From: HLUCCA09 sp038757905 | GTDB taxonomy: Bacteria > Pseudomonadota > Alphaproteobacteria > Rhodobacterales > Rhodobacteraceae | Reading direction: 5' to 3' | Length of the DNA stretch: 25,817 nt | NCBI GenBank assembly: GCA_038757905.1 | Contig: JBCDGG010000073.1 | Coordinates: 1-25,817 of the forward strand | Shown here: in pieces, positions 8,070 to 15,794 of the stretch | Layout: each line of letters begins with the position of its first letter | How positions within the stretch are numbered: position 1 is the stretch's first letter | Translations under genes and position numbers: made by a program | The notes under the pieces: model-generated | Told to the model about the DNA's origin: nothing | The model's input: only the letters and a program-made list of their open reading frames with translations | Databases searched by the model: none

Positions 8070-8458
8070 CCCCGATGGCCCCCATCCAAAGCGGCGGCTC
8101 CCCCCGGGGCCCAGGCTCCAAAGCGGAACGGCAAGATGGCGGATAGAACCGTCCCGCCATGCCTGTCGGAGCCAAGCGATCCGGCGGCAGGTCCCGGCTC
8201 GGAAGCTGCGTCGCACATGCGAGCCGGAGCACGCCCCTCGGTGCCCCCCCCCCGATGCCCCGCCCAGTGCCCGCGCGGCGCATCCCCCTCGGCGCACCTT
8301 CCGCGATGCCCGAAGCCCGCCTTTGCGGCGCCTGAACCTGGCCAACCGGCGGGCAACGCCCAGGCGCAGTAGCGACGGAATCGATGGGCCGGAGAGCGAT
8401 CCGGGGACATCGCGCCCGTGCGAGGCCGGGCGCGAACCTGCGTTCGGCGCGGGCCGGC
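8070..8458. other. Noncoding gap between oxidoreductase and UgpB-like gene ends
   Basis: The two flanking genes converge here. Translations in all frames are low-complexity (Arg, Pro, Ala). An inverted pair GCGCCTG (8328-8334) and CAGGCGC (8361-8367), with a second CCTGG/CCAGG pair inside it, could fold into a hairpin near the end of the UgpB-like gene. No T-run follows on either strand, so an intrinsic terminator is not established. A run of ten consecutive C occurs around 8247-8256. Confidence 0.4.
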
Positions 8459-9697
8459 TCAGTCGGCCGCGATCATCTCGCGCATCTGCTGGGCAAAGGA
8501 CGAAAGCGCCTCTTCCGCGGTCTGCTGTTCCAGCACGATCGTTTGCCAGATCGCCGGCTCTTCGGTGCGGATGGCGGGCATCGCCGGGGGGCGGGCGCGG
8601 GCAAAGGCAATCTCGAGCTGGGTGTTGGCCGTCAGATAGGCGGGGTTGGCCTCGATCGCGGCCTGCGCATTCTCGGTCTCGATGGCGCCTTCGATGATCG
8701 GGAGATAACCGGTTTCGGTGAAGATGAACGCGCTGTTTTCCGGCGTTGTGACGAACTCGATAAACGCCCAGGCGCCGCGCTTCACCTCCGCATCCGCCGA
8801 GGCGACGATGCCGAGCGTGGCCCCGCCGATGGGCGCGGCGCAGACCGTGTCGCATGGCAGCGGCGCGACGCCGAGGTCGAAGGGCAGCGCACCCAGATAG
8901 CGGGTCAGACGGCCTGTCGAGTTGAACTCGATCCCGACCTGACCGTTGGCAAAGAGCGTGTCGGCGTAATCGTCGTCCAGCGCGGCCTCGGGCGAGGTGA
9001 CCTTGGCGACATTCACCCAATCGGCCGCCGTCTGATAGGCGCGGATCGAAGCGGGCAGGTCGATCTGCACCGCATTGTCGGCCGGATCGACCCAGCCGCC
9101 ACCGGCCTGGTTCGTCATCGCCCAGCGGACCCATTGCGGCGGCGGGTTGATGCCCCACTGCCCGGCCTCGGCATTGGTGAGCTTCGGCGCCACCTCCTCA
9201 AGCTCGGCCCAGGTGGCCGGCGGCGCGTCGGGGTCGAGCCCGGCGGCGCGGAAGAGATCCTTGTTGTAGTACATCACCGGCGTCGAGACGTTGAACGGGA
9301 TCACGTAGCTTTCGCCGAGATACTTCGAGGCGTCGAGCGCGAAGGGGCGGATCGTGCCGGTCCAGGCCTCGCCCATGTCGGCCATGTAGCCTGCCAGCGG
9401 CTCCAGCGCGCCGCGGTCAGCGAATAGGCCATAGCGGGTGATTTCGAGCATCACGAGGCCCGGCGCGGTGCCGCCCGCGATGGCGGCAGTCAGCTTCTGC
9501 GTCCCCTCGCCGTAATTGCCGGTGTAGACGGGCACCAGCTCATAGTCGCTCTGAGCCTCGTTGAAGGCGGCGGCGAGCGTGTCGACGGCGGCGCCGTTGG
9601 TGCGCGTGAAGGCATGCCAGAACTCGACCTTGGTTTGAGCCAGAACGGGGCCGGCGGCCAGGATCATGGCGGCGGCACAGGTGGTCAGAAGGCGCAT
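8459..9697 (-). CDS. ABC transporter substrate-binding protein, UgpB-like (glycerol-3-phosphate/glycerophosphodiester)
   Basis: This is a 412-residue periplasmic binding protein. A Sec signal peptide covers residues 1-20 and ends PVLAQ. The mature part begins TKVEFWHAFTRTNGAAVDTLAAAFNE and continues YELVPVYTGNYGEGTQKLTAAIAGG, closely following the start of UgpB (FWHxM plus the GNY segment). PVMYYNKDLFRAAGLDPDAPP and GAWAFIEFVTT are general family 1/8 SBP features. It is transcribed away from the two UgpA/E-like permeases across a gap of about 140 bp. That is unusual, since the receptor is normally in the same operon as its permeases. With a glycerophosphodiesterase at the end of the permease operon, a glycerol-3-phosphate or glycerophosphodiester ligand is likely (inference from fold and neighbours). 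Confidence 0.85.
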   Translation of the reverse strand: MRLLTTCAAAMILAAGPVLAQTKVEFWHAFTRTNGAAVDTLAAAFNEAQSDYELVPVYTGNYGEGTQKLTAAIAGGTAPGLVMLEITRYGLFADRGALEPLAGYMADMGEAWTGTIRPFALDASKYLGESYVIPFNVSTPVMYYNKDLFRAAGLDPDAPPATWAELEEVAPKLTNAEAGQWGINPPPQWVRWAMTNQAGGGWVDPADNAVQIDLPASIRAYQTAADWVNVAKVTSPEAALDDDYADTLFANGQVGIEFNSTGRLTRYLGALPFDLGVAPLPCDTVCAAPIGGATLGIVASADAEVKRGAWAFIEFVTTPENSAFIFTETGYLPIIEGAIETENAQAAIEANPAYLTANTQLEIAFARARPPAMPAIRTEEPAIWQTIVLEQQTAEEALSSFAQQMREMIAAD

Positions 9698-9788
9698 ATG
9701 GTATCTCCCCAGGTGGATCGCCCGTTTCAGTGAGCGACCCCGGCCTAGGCCGCCCGTGTTACGGCCACGCGACGGCGCGGTGACACCG

Positions 9789-9821
9789 GTTTCATCAAAC
9801 AGACATGTTTCCGTTACCTGC
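9789..9821 (+). promoter_or_regulatory. Candidate Pho box in the ugpB-like/ugpA-like divergent promoter
   Basis: Three units sit at an exact 11-bp period: GTTTCAT-CAAA (9789-9799), CAGACAT-GTTT (9800-9810) and CCGTTAC-CTGC (9811-9821). Against the PhoB half-site CTGTCAT with a 4-nt AT-rich spacer they match at 5, 5 and 4 of 7 positions. The Pho regulon commonly includes ugp genes and phosphodiesterases, so the position makes sense. Caveat: on the + strand the box lies only about 20-50 bp before the permease start, leaving little or no leader. Confidence 0.4.
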
Positions 9822-9839
9822 GGGTGGTTGGACAGCGGG

Positions 9840-10709
9840 GTGCGGCGTGTCCTTCCATATCTCCTGGTGCTGCCCGCCGTGGCGGTGCTGGCGCTCTTTA
9901 TCTACTGGCCGATCGTCTATTCGGTCTGGCTGAGCCTGCACCGGTGGGACTGGCTGATGCCCGAGCCGCAATTCGTGGGCCTGGGCAATTACACGGTGAT
10001 GCTGACGAGCGCGCAGTTTCAGAACGCGCTGTGGAAGACGACGCTCTTCACCCTCGTCTCGGTGCCGCCGACGCTGGCGCTCGCGCTCTTCGTGGCGGTG
10101 CTCGTGGCCCCGCCGAGCCGGGCCAACCGGGTGTTCCGCTCGATCTACTTCATGCCGACGGTGATGTCGGCGGTCGCCATCGGCGTGATCTTCGACTGGA
10201 TGATGAACACCGAGATCGGCACGTTCAACGCCGCGCTGCGCGCGCTCGGCCTGCCGGGCGTGCGCTGGCTGACCGATCCGGATCTTGCCATCTACTCCAT
10301 CGCGCTCGTCGAGATCTGGAAGCAGTTCGGCTATGCGGTGGTGATCTATGCCGCCGGGCTGCAGGCGATCCCGGTCGGGCTCTACGAGGCCGCTCGGATC
10401 GATGGCGCCTCGCCGCGGCGGCAATTTTGGGATGTGACGTTTCCGCTGGTCATGCCCACCACGTTCTTCTTGCTCATCCTGTCGGTGATCAACGGCTTTC
10501 AGGTCTATACCTTTGTCGAGGTCATGACCGAAGGCGGCCCGGCGCGGGCCACCGAGGTGATCCTGTTCTACCTGGTGCGCACCGGGTTCGAGGCCGGAAA
10601 TGTGGGCCTCGGCTCGGCGGTGGCGCTCTTTCTCTTTGTGCTGCTGATGGGGATCACCGCGCTGAAGATGACGACGCTGGGGCGGCGGGTGCATTATGGC
10701 TACGATTGA
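9840..10709 (+). CDS. ABC transporter permease, UgpA-like
   Basis: This is a permease of about 289 residues with six membrane helices, the first being VLPYLLVLPAVAVLALFIYWP, very like the WLPYLLVAP start of UgpA. The sequence between helices 1 and 2 contains FVGLGNYTVM. The coupling loop is LYEAARIDGASPRRQFWDVTFPLVMPT, the EAA motif of carbohydrate-type permeases. FVEVMTEGGPARATEVILFYLV near the end is also typical. The start is uncertain. In-frame candidates are GTG 9840, TTG 9828 and GTG 9780; none has a strong ribosome site, and the conspicuous ATG at 9805 is out of frame. I take 9840 from family length and first-helix position. It overlaps the next permease gene by 14 bp. Confidence 0.85.
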   Translation: MRRVLPYLLVLPAVAVLALFIYWPIVYSVWLSLHRWDWLMPEPQFVGLGNYTVMLTSAQFQNALWKTTLFTLVSVPPTLALALFVAVLVAPPSRANRVFRSIYFMPTVMSAVAIGVIFDWMMNTEIGTFNAALRALGLPGVRWLTDPDLAIYSIALVEIWKQFGYAVVIYAAGLQAIPVGLYEAARIDGASPRRQFWDVTFPLVMPTTFFLLILSVINGFQVYTFVEVMTEGGPARATEVILFYLVRTGFEAGNVGLGSAVALFLFVLLMGITALKMTTLGRRVHYGYD

Positions 10710-11577
10710 GCGCGAAAGCCTGCGCGCCCGCAGCCGCGCCCGCAACCGCACCTTGCCTGCCCTGCCCCGCCTCGCCTGGGACAGACTGGTGCTCATGCTC
10801 CTGGCCCTTCTGGTGGTCTATCCGCTTTGGGAAATCGTGCGCGTGTCGCTCCTGGACGTTTCGGAGGTGCGCCGCCCGGGGGCCAGCATCTGGCCGCTCG
10901 ACCTTGGCGCCTATGTCGAGGCGTGGGTCGGCATCCCCTTTCCGCGCTACATGCTCAATTCCCTCATCGTCACGCTGGCCGTCACCCTGGGCAACACGCT
11001 CACCGCGGTGCTCGCGGCCTATGCCTTCAGCCGGACGGAGTTCTTCGGGCGCGAGCTGCTGTTCCTTCTGGTGATCGGCTCGCTGATGATCCCCTCGCAT
11101 GTGACGCTGATCCCGAATTATCTGACCTTCGCGGGGTGGGGCATGCTCGACACCCACGCCGCGCTGATCCTGCCGTTTCTGGCCTCGGGCTTTTCGGTGT
11201 TCTTCCTGCGCCAGTACATGCTGGGCATCCCCAAGGAACTCGACGAGGCCGCGCGGATCGACGGCGCCGGGCTCTGGACGATCCTCTGGACGATCATGGT
11301 GCCCCTGTCCTGGCCGGCGATTTCCGTCGTGGCGCTCTTTGCCTTCATGAGCCAGTGGAACGAGTTCATCTGGCCCCTGCTCTCGACCTCTTCGGAAGAG
11401 ATGCGCACGATACAGATCGGCCTGCGCTACCTTCTGCGCGATCAGGAGGAAGGCGGCAGCCCCGATTGGCCCCTGGTGATGGCGGGCACGATGATCGCGC
11501 TCATGCCGCTGCTGATCGCCTATCTCGTGGCCGAGCGGCACCTGATCCGGGGCATCACCATGGGGTCCTTCCGATGA
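10696..11577 (+). CDS. ABC transporter permease, UgpE-like
   Basis: The partner permease is 293 residues. A basic cytoplasmic N-terminus (RARSRARNR) precedes the first helix. FPRYMLNSLIVTLAVTLGNTLTAVLAAYAFSR is the conserved region of the MalG/UgpE group, and LDEAARIDGAGLWTILWTIMVPLSWPA is the EAA coupling motif. The protein ends LIRGITMGSFR, close to the 'G(I/L)TxGAVKG' end of the family. The ATG lies within the end of the UgpA-like gene, and the stop shares ATGA with the phosphodiesterase gene, so translation of all three is coupled. No UgpC-type ATPase is encoded in this cluster, so a shared multi-task ATPase from elsewhere in the genome is probably used (inference). Confidence 0.9.
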   Translation: MATIERESLRARSRARNRTLPALPRLAWDRLVLMLLALLVVYPLWEIVRVSLLDVSEVRRPGASIWPLDLGAYVEAWVGIPFPRYMLNSLIVTLAVTLGNTLTAVLAAYAFSRTEFFGRELLFLLVIGSLMIPSHVTLIPNYLTFAGWGMLDTHAALILPFLASGFSVFFLRQYMLGIPKELDEAARIDGAGLWTILWTIMVPLSWPAISVVALFAFMSQWNEFIWPLLSTSSEEMRTIQIGLRYLLRDQEEGGSPDWPLVMAGTMIALMPLLIAYLVAERHLIRGITMGSFR

Positions 11578-12347
11578 CGCAGATTGCCAGCCATCGCGGG
11601 GGGGCCGCGCTCTGGCCCGAAAACTCCGCCACCGCCTTCCGCGAAACCGCGCAGCTCGACGTCGAACAGATCGAGTTCGACGTGCAGCGTTCGGCCGACG
11701 GGGTGCCGGTGATCTTCCACGATACGGATCTCGACCGGGTGACAGATGGCACCGGCCCCCTGGCGGCGCGGACGCTTGCAGAGCTGAAGGCGCTCACGAT
11801 CTTCAACGGCGGCGGGCAGATCCTGACGCTGGAAGAAGGGCTCGACCTGATCGAGCCCACGCATCTGGTGCCGCGCTGCGAGATCAAGCCGGGGCCGGGT
11901 CTCGTGCCCTATCCCGGCCTCGTGGCGCAGACGCTCGATGCCTTCGCCGCGCGGGGCATGACCGGGCGCACCGTGATCACCTCGTTCCATCTGCCGACGC
12001 TCGGCGCCGCTCTGGCGCAGGCCGACGGTTTGCGCGATGTGATCTGGCTGGTGGCCGATCCGGTGCTGCGCCTCACCTCGCCGCGCCACGTGGCCCATTT
12101 GGCGCGGCTGGAGGGCGTGCCCTCGGTCAGCCCGCGCCATACCCTGCTGCGCGACGGCACGCTAGAGGCGCTGCGGGGCGAGGGCCTGTCGGTGGGCGCC
12201 TTCGCCGTGCTGGAGGACGAGGCCATCGCATGGGCCTTCGCCGCCGGACTGGACGTCTTCACCACCGACCGGCCCGACGCGGCCCTGGCCATCCGCGCAC
12301 ACCTGCAAAGCGGCTCGCCGACCGAGGCGCACGACCGCGCCCAGTAG
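11574..12347 (+). CDS. Glycerophosphodiester phosphodiesterase, UgpQ-like
   Basis: This is a 257-residue GDPD-family enzyme that hydrolyses glycerophosphodiesters to glycerol-3-phosphate and an alcohol. The signature residues are in place: SHRGG with His7, WPENSATAF with Glu16, IEFDVQRSADGVPVIFHD with Glu34, Asp36 and His49, then RVTDGTGPL. Further on, CEIKPGPG carries the Glu/Lys pair of the barrel and DVFTTDRPD is the terminal strand-loop. There is no signal peptide, so it acts in the cytoplasm on imported diesters, as E. coli UgpQ does. The length is normal for the family (about 250). The ATG overlaps the permease stop (ATGA), making it the last gene of the operon. It is the main evidence that the transporter handles glycerophosphodiesters. 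Confidence 0.9.
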   Translation: MTQIASHRGGAALWPENSATAFRETAQLDVEQIEFDVQRSADGVPVIFHDTDLDRVTDGTGPLAARTLAELKALTIFNGGGQILTLEEGLDLIEPTHLVPRCEIKPGPGLVPYPGLVAQTLDAFAARGMTGRTVITSFHLPTLGAALAQADGLRDVIWLVADPVLRLTSPRHVAHLARLEGVPSVSPRHTLLRDGTLEALRGEGLSVGAFAVLEDEAIAWAFAAGLDVFTTDRPDAALAIRAHLQSGSPTEAHDRAQ

Positions 12348-12412
12348 GCGCAGCTCCCAGGTCAGAACCTCCTCTTCGAGAGACGGCCCCCCCCGAGCGG
12401 AGCGCGCACCAT

Positions 12413-12433
12413 GCGGACGATGACATCGTCCGC
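12413..12433. other. Perfect 21-bp palindrome between convergent genes
   Basis: Arms GCGGACGATG (12413-12422) and CATCGTCCGC (12424-12433) are exact reverse complements about a single central A. It lies in the 289-bp space between the stop of the phosphodiesterase gene and the stop of the amidase gene, which point at each other. It could be a protein-binding site or part of a bidirectional termination structure; there is no T-run. The rest of the gap (12348-12636) has nothing else I can name. Confidence 0.5.
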
Positions 12434-12636
12434 CCTGCCAATAGCACGGGGGCTCGCGCACGCTTGGTACGCGCCCGGGCAACCTGGCCGCGCGCGCCCT
12501 GTAAGACCGCTCCACGCCGTCGCAGAGGAACTGCCGGGGCACGCATGCTGCAGGAGCCCCACAGCCCCGCTCTGGCGCATCGCGCGTCGTGCAATTCCCG
12601 CACCGCCGTTCCTGGCCCTGCCACCGCGTGCCGGCT

Positions 12637-13947
12637 CTACCGTTGCGCCCACGCCCAGAGCCACGACGCCGCGCGCAGCAAGCCTGCGTCTCCGCCCACC
12701 GGCCCGACCAGTTGCACGCCCAGGGGCAGGTCATCGGGTGCCGAGAGCAAGGGCAGCGTCACGGCGGGCGTGCCTGCCATCGTCCACAACCCGTTGAAGC
12801 GCGAATCTCCGGTGGAGGTCAGCCCTTCGGGCGCGGGACCGAGCGCCGCGGGCACGATCAGCGCATCGTAGCGCTCGAAGAGCGGGGCCAGCGATGGGGC
12901 CAGCGCCTGCTGCAGAGCCAGTGCCGCCACGTAGGGACCGGCCGGCAACCCCTGCCCTTCGGCGATCGCCTCGCGCGTCGGCGGGCCGAGACGGTCCGCG
13001 CCCTCGGCCAGATACCTGCGGTAGTAATGCCCCATTTCCGCGGTGTTGATGATCGCCCTTTGCTGCGTCACGTCCTCGAAGCACTCGGGCAGCGTCGCGG
13101 GTTCCACCGCATCGCCGAGAGACGCGCAAAGCGCCGTCAGCCGCTCTTGCAATGCGGGATCCGCCATCTCCCAATCGGGGACCGGCACGAAGGCGAAGCG
13201 GGGGGGCCGGGCCGGGGGCCAAACCGCCGCCGCCACCAGCCCGTCGCCCGCCGGCGCGTCGGCAAGCGCCTCCGCCAGGATCGCCGCGCCCAAGGGATCG
13301 CGCGCGAAGACACCGACCGTGTCGAGGCTGTGCGACTGCATCAGAACGCCCGCGCGCGGGATGGCATTGAACGAGGGTTTGTACCCGGTCACACCGCAGA
13401 AGGAGGCGGGCCGGATCACCGACCCGCCTGTCTGCGTGCCGATGGCCAAGGGCACCATGGCATCGGCCACCGCCGCCGCGGAGCCGGAGGAAGACCCGCC
13501 GGGGCTATGGCCGAGGTTCCACGGATTGCGGGTTTTCCCGGGATGCATGAAGGCCAGTTCGGTCGTAACCGTTTTGCCCAGCATCACCGCGCCGGCCGCC
13601 TGCAGCCTGTCCACCACGGTTGCGCTCTTGCCGGGCACGCGTCCCGCGTCGACAGGGCATCCGTTCTCCGTCGGGATGCCCTGCGTGTCGATCACGTCCT
13701 TCACGCCTACCGGCAGCCCGTGCAAGGGCCCGAGCGACGCCCCGCCCCGGCGCATGCGGTCCAGCCGGTCGGCCTGCGCCCGCGCGGCCGCCGGGTCGAT
13801 CCACGCCCAGGCGCCGATCTCGCTCTCCCGGGCCTCGATCCGCGCCAGACAGGCCTCGGTCAGATCCACGGCACTCAGCGCGCCGGAGGCCAGCCGTCGC
13901 CGCAGCTCGGACACCGGCAGGGCGGGCAAGGAAGGTTGGGAGGTCAT
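12637..13947 (-). CDS. Amidase signature family hydrolase
   Basis: This is a 436-residue member of the amidase signature family. The Ser-cisSer-Lys triad is visible: Lys83 in GLPVGVKDVIDTQGIPT, cis-Ser152 in GHSPGGSSSGSAAAVAD, and nucleophile Ser176 in GTQTGGSVIRPASFCGVTGYKPS. The spacing of 24 residues between the two serines equals that of FAAH and peptide amidase as I recall them. The C-terminal half ends PLGVQLVGPVGGDAGLLRAASWLW, typical of the family. There is no signal peptide. The start is ATG 13947 with AGGA about 8-11 nt upstream. It is the last gene on this strand, 273 bp after the ALDH gene and separated from it by a strong hairpin, so it may have its own transcript. The substrate (aryl/alkyl amide, or an amide of the acid-sugar substrate) is unknown. 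Confidence 0.88.
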   Translation of the reverse strand: MTSQPSLPALPVSELRRRLASGALSAVDLTEACLARIEARESEIGAWAWIDPAAARAQADRLDRMRRGGASLGPLHGLPVGVKDVIDTQGIPTENGCPVDAGRVPGKSATVVDRLQAAGAVMLGKTVTTELAFMHPGKTRNPWNLGHSPGGSSSGSAAAVADAMVPLAIGTQTGGSVIRPASFCGVTGYKPSFNAIPRAGVLMQSHSLDTVGVFARDPLGAAILAEALADAPAGDGLVAAAVWPPARPPRFAFVPVPDWEMADPALQERLTALCASLGDAVEPATLPECFEDVTQQRAIINTAEMGHYYRRYLAEGADRLGPPTREAIAEGQGLPAGPYVAALALQQALAPSLAPLFERYDALIVPAALGPAPEGLTSTGDSRFNGLWTMAGTPAVTLPLLSAPDDLPLGVQLVGPVGGDAGLLRAASWLWAWAQR

Positions 13948-14065
13948 GGATAGGATCCTGAGGGTCGATACCGGGGCTGCGCTACGCGCTGCGGTACGGG
14001 CGATCCACCGCGCTGACAACCCGGCACCGCCGAAAAGAGGCGTCTCTACCGGACAGCGGCCCAGA

Positions 14066-14157
14066 GGCGCCGCGCCGCACCCCGCCGAGCGATCTCGCGC
14101 GCGGCGCCCGTGCCGCCTCGTGCCGCACGGGCGCCTGGTCCGGCGCCGCGCCGCACC
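14066..14157 (+). repeat. 16-bp direct repeat flanking the stem-loop
   Basis: The 16-mer GGCGCCGCGCCGCACC occurs at 14066-14081 and again at 14142-14157, 76 bp apart, one copy on each side of the 11-bp stem-loop. The whole 14040-14160 stretch is built of GC-rich repeats, and chance similarity in such sequence is not excluded. Confidence 0.6.
14103..14135. terminator. 11-bp perfect stem-loop downstream of the ALDH gene
   Basis: Arms GGCGCCCGTGC (14103-14113) and GCACGGGCGCC (14125-14135) are exact reverse complements with an 11-nt loop. It lies 86 bp beyond the ALDH stop on the - strand and before the amidase start. No U-tract follows on the - strand, so it could be a Rho-assisted end, an RNA-stabilising 3' structure or an operon attenuator, not a textbook intrinsic terminator. 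Confidence 0.45.
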
Positions 14158-14220
14158 AAGCCGCCCCCCACCGACGCCCAATTCCCGAAGACGTGGAACG
14201 GGCGCCCGAACGCCGCCCTC

Positions 14221-15726
14221 CTAGGCGCCTGACGGCAACAGCGCGTCCGGCAGGTTCTGGTAACAGACCGGGCGCACGAACCGGCGGATCGCCATCGTCC
14301 CGACAGACGTGGCCCCGAAGTTGGTCGAGGCCGGATAGGGGCCGCCATGGACCATCGCGTCCGACACCTCCACCCCGGTGGGAAAACCGTTGACGAGGAT
14401 GCGCCCCGCCTTGCGCTCCAGAACCGGCATCAGGCGCTGCGCCAGGGCCGTATCGTCGTCCTCCATATGCAGGGTGCAGGTCAGCTGGCCCTCGATCGCG
14501 CGCGCGATATCCAGCATCTCGTCGGGGGACGCCGCGACGACGACGAGGCCGAGGGGGCCGAAGACTTCCTGCTGCAGCGCGTGGCTCGCGATCCAGTCCT
14601 TGCCCGAGACGCGGTAGAGGTTGGGCCGAGCGGACCGCTCCCCCGAAGACGCCGCGAAGATCTCCGCGATGCCGGGGGCGCCCGCCACGCGCGCGACGCC
14701 CGCCGCATAGGACGCGGCGATCCCGCCGGTCAGCATCGGCTGGCTGTCGACGGCGCGCAGCGCCCCCTCCGCCGCCTCGACAAAGGCCTCCGCCCCCTCA
14801 AGGACAACGGCGATCCCGGGATTGGTGCAGAACTGGCCCGCGCCCATGGTCAGCGAGCCCGCCCAGGCGGCGCCGATCTCGGCCCCGCGCGCGGCGACCG
14901 CCTCGGGCAACAGAAACATCGGGTTGACGGACCCAAGCTCGCCAAAGAACGGGATCGGCTCCGGACGCGCGGCGCAGAGGTCAAAGAGCGCGCGCCCCCC
15001 CGCGAGCGACCCCGTGAAACCGACGGCACGGATCAGCGGATGCTGGACGAGGGCCGCGCCCACATCCGTCGTGTTGCCCTGAATGAACCCGAAGACCCCG
15101 GCAGGCAGCCCGCAGGACGTGAGCGCCGCGGCAATCGCCTGGGCCACGATCTCGCCCGTTCCCGGATGCGCCGGGTGGCCCTTGACGACGACCGGACACC
15201 CGGCCGCCAGGGCCGCGGCGGTGTCGCCCCCGGCCGTGGAAAAGGCGAGCGGGAAGTTCGAGGCTCCGAACACGGCCACCGGGCCGATCGGGCGCTGGAT
15301 CATCTTGAGATCGGGCCGCGGGAGCGGCGCGCGGTCGGGCAGCGCCTCGTCGTGGCGGCGGTCGAGGTACTCCCCTTTCAGGATGTACTCGGCGAAGAGG
15401 CGCAGCTGGCCCGTCGTACGCCCGCGCTCGCCCTGCAAGCGCGCCGCGGGCAGCCCGGTTTCCCGGGTTCCGATCTCGGTGATCGCCTCGCCCCGCGCCT
15501 CGATCTCGTCGGCGATGGCATGGAGGAAGGCCGCCCGCTCCGACCGGGCGCTGTAGCCGTAGGACCAGAACGCCTTTTCCGCAGCCCGGCAGGCCTGATC
15601 CACCTCTGCGGCGGTGCCGACGCAGACGGTATGGCCGGGCCCCTCGACGGGGTCGGAGGTGAAGGTCGCGGCGCTTTCGATCCAATTGCCAGCGATCAGG
15701 TGGGTTCCGGTTGGGGCAAAGCTCAT
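14221..15726 (-). CDS. Aldehyde dehydrogenase, alpha-ketoglutaric semialdehyde dehydrogenase type
   Basis: This is a 501-residue NAD(P)-dependent ALDH. The N-terminus MSFAPTGTHLIAGNWI is characteristic of the alpha-ketoglutaric semialdehyde dehydrogenase (KGSADH) group that ends the L-arabinose and acid-sugar routes (family knowledge). Catalytic residues are present: Asn157 in FGASNFPL, Lys182, Glu263 in FFGELGSVNP and Cys300 in GAGQFCTNPG. GFTGSLAGG is the nucleotide-binding turn. The predicted reaction oxidises 2,5-dioxopentanoate to 2-oxoglutarate, the last step of the pathway encoded by this operon. I chose ATG 15726 by family alignment. An in-frame ATG at 15798, overlapping the previous stop as ATGA, would add 24 residues, but it is in frame only because of a 14-bp duplication next to 15726. 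It is the last gene of the tightly packed block. Confidence 0.88.
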   Translation of the reverse strand: MSFAPTGTHLIAGNWIESAATFTSDPVEGPGHTVCVGTAAEVDQACRAAEKAFWSYGYSARSERAAFLHAIADEIEARGEAITEIGTRETGLPAARLQGERGRTTGQLRLFAEYILKGEYLDRRHDEALPDRAPLPRPDLKMIQRPIGPVAVFGASNFPLAFSTAGGDTAAALAAGCPVVVKGHPAHPGTGEIVAQAIAAALTSCGLPAGVFGFIQGNTTDVGAALVQHPLIRAVGFTGSLAGGRALFDLCAARPEPIPFFGELGSVNPMFLLPEAVAARGAEIGAAWAGSLTMGAGQFCTNPGIAVVLEGAEAFVEAAEGALRAVDSQPMLTGGIAASYAAGVARVAGAPGIAEIFAASSGERSARPNLYRVSGKDWIASHALQQEVFGPLGLVVVAASPDEMLDIARAIEGQLTCTLHMEDDDTALAQRLMPVLERKAGRILVNGFPTGVEVSDAMVHGGPYPASTNFGATSVGTMAIRRFVRPVCYQNLPDALLPSGA

Positions 15727-15748
15727 CTGCTTGGGCTCATCTGCTTGG
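15721..15748 (-). repeat. 14-bp tandem duplication of the ALDH start region
   Basis: The 14-mer CCCAAGCAGATGAG (- strand) occurs twice in a row (15735-15748 and 15721-15734), and each copy carries an ATG. The promoter-distal copy holds the real start; the other ATG (15740) opens a five-codon frame whose TGA overlaps the real ATG. The duplication length is not a multiple of three, so it changed the frame of any translation coming from upstream. Confidence 0.85.
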
Positions 15749-15794
15749 GGTCCTGTCGTCAATCCGCCGCGCGCGGAGGGGTCCGGCGCGTCGG

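Noticed and set aside
8240..8260. Poly-C tract as a phase-variation switch.
   Set aside because: It lies in noncoding sequence between converging genes, with no coding frame or promoter it could switch.
8328..8367. Intrinsic terminator for the UgpB-like gene.
   Set aside because: An inverted repeat exists, but no T-run follows on either strand, so it is kept only as a note in the gap entry.
6837..9158. A 1122-residue open frame on the - strand containing the AraC regulator at its end.
   Set aside because: The upstream part lies antisense to the oxidoreductase and runs through the UgpB-like gene in the wrong frame; it is open only because of high GC content.
9805..9839. ATG at 9805 as the start of the UgpA-like permease.
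   Set aside because: It is in a different reading frame from the permease, so it would require a frameshift; the in-frame GTG or TTG is simpler. A sequencing error here cannot be excluded.
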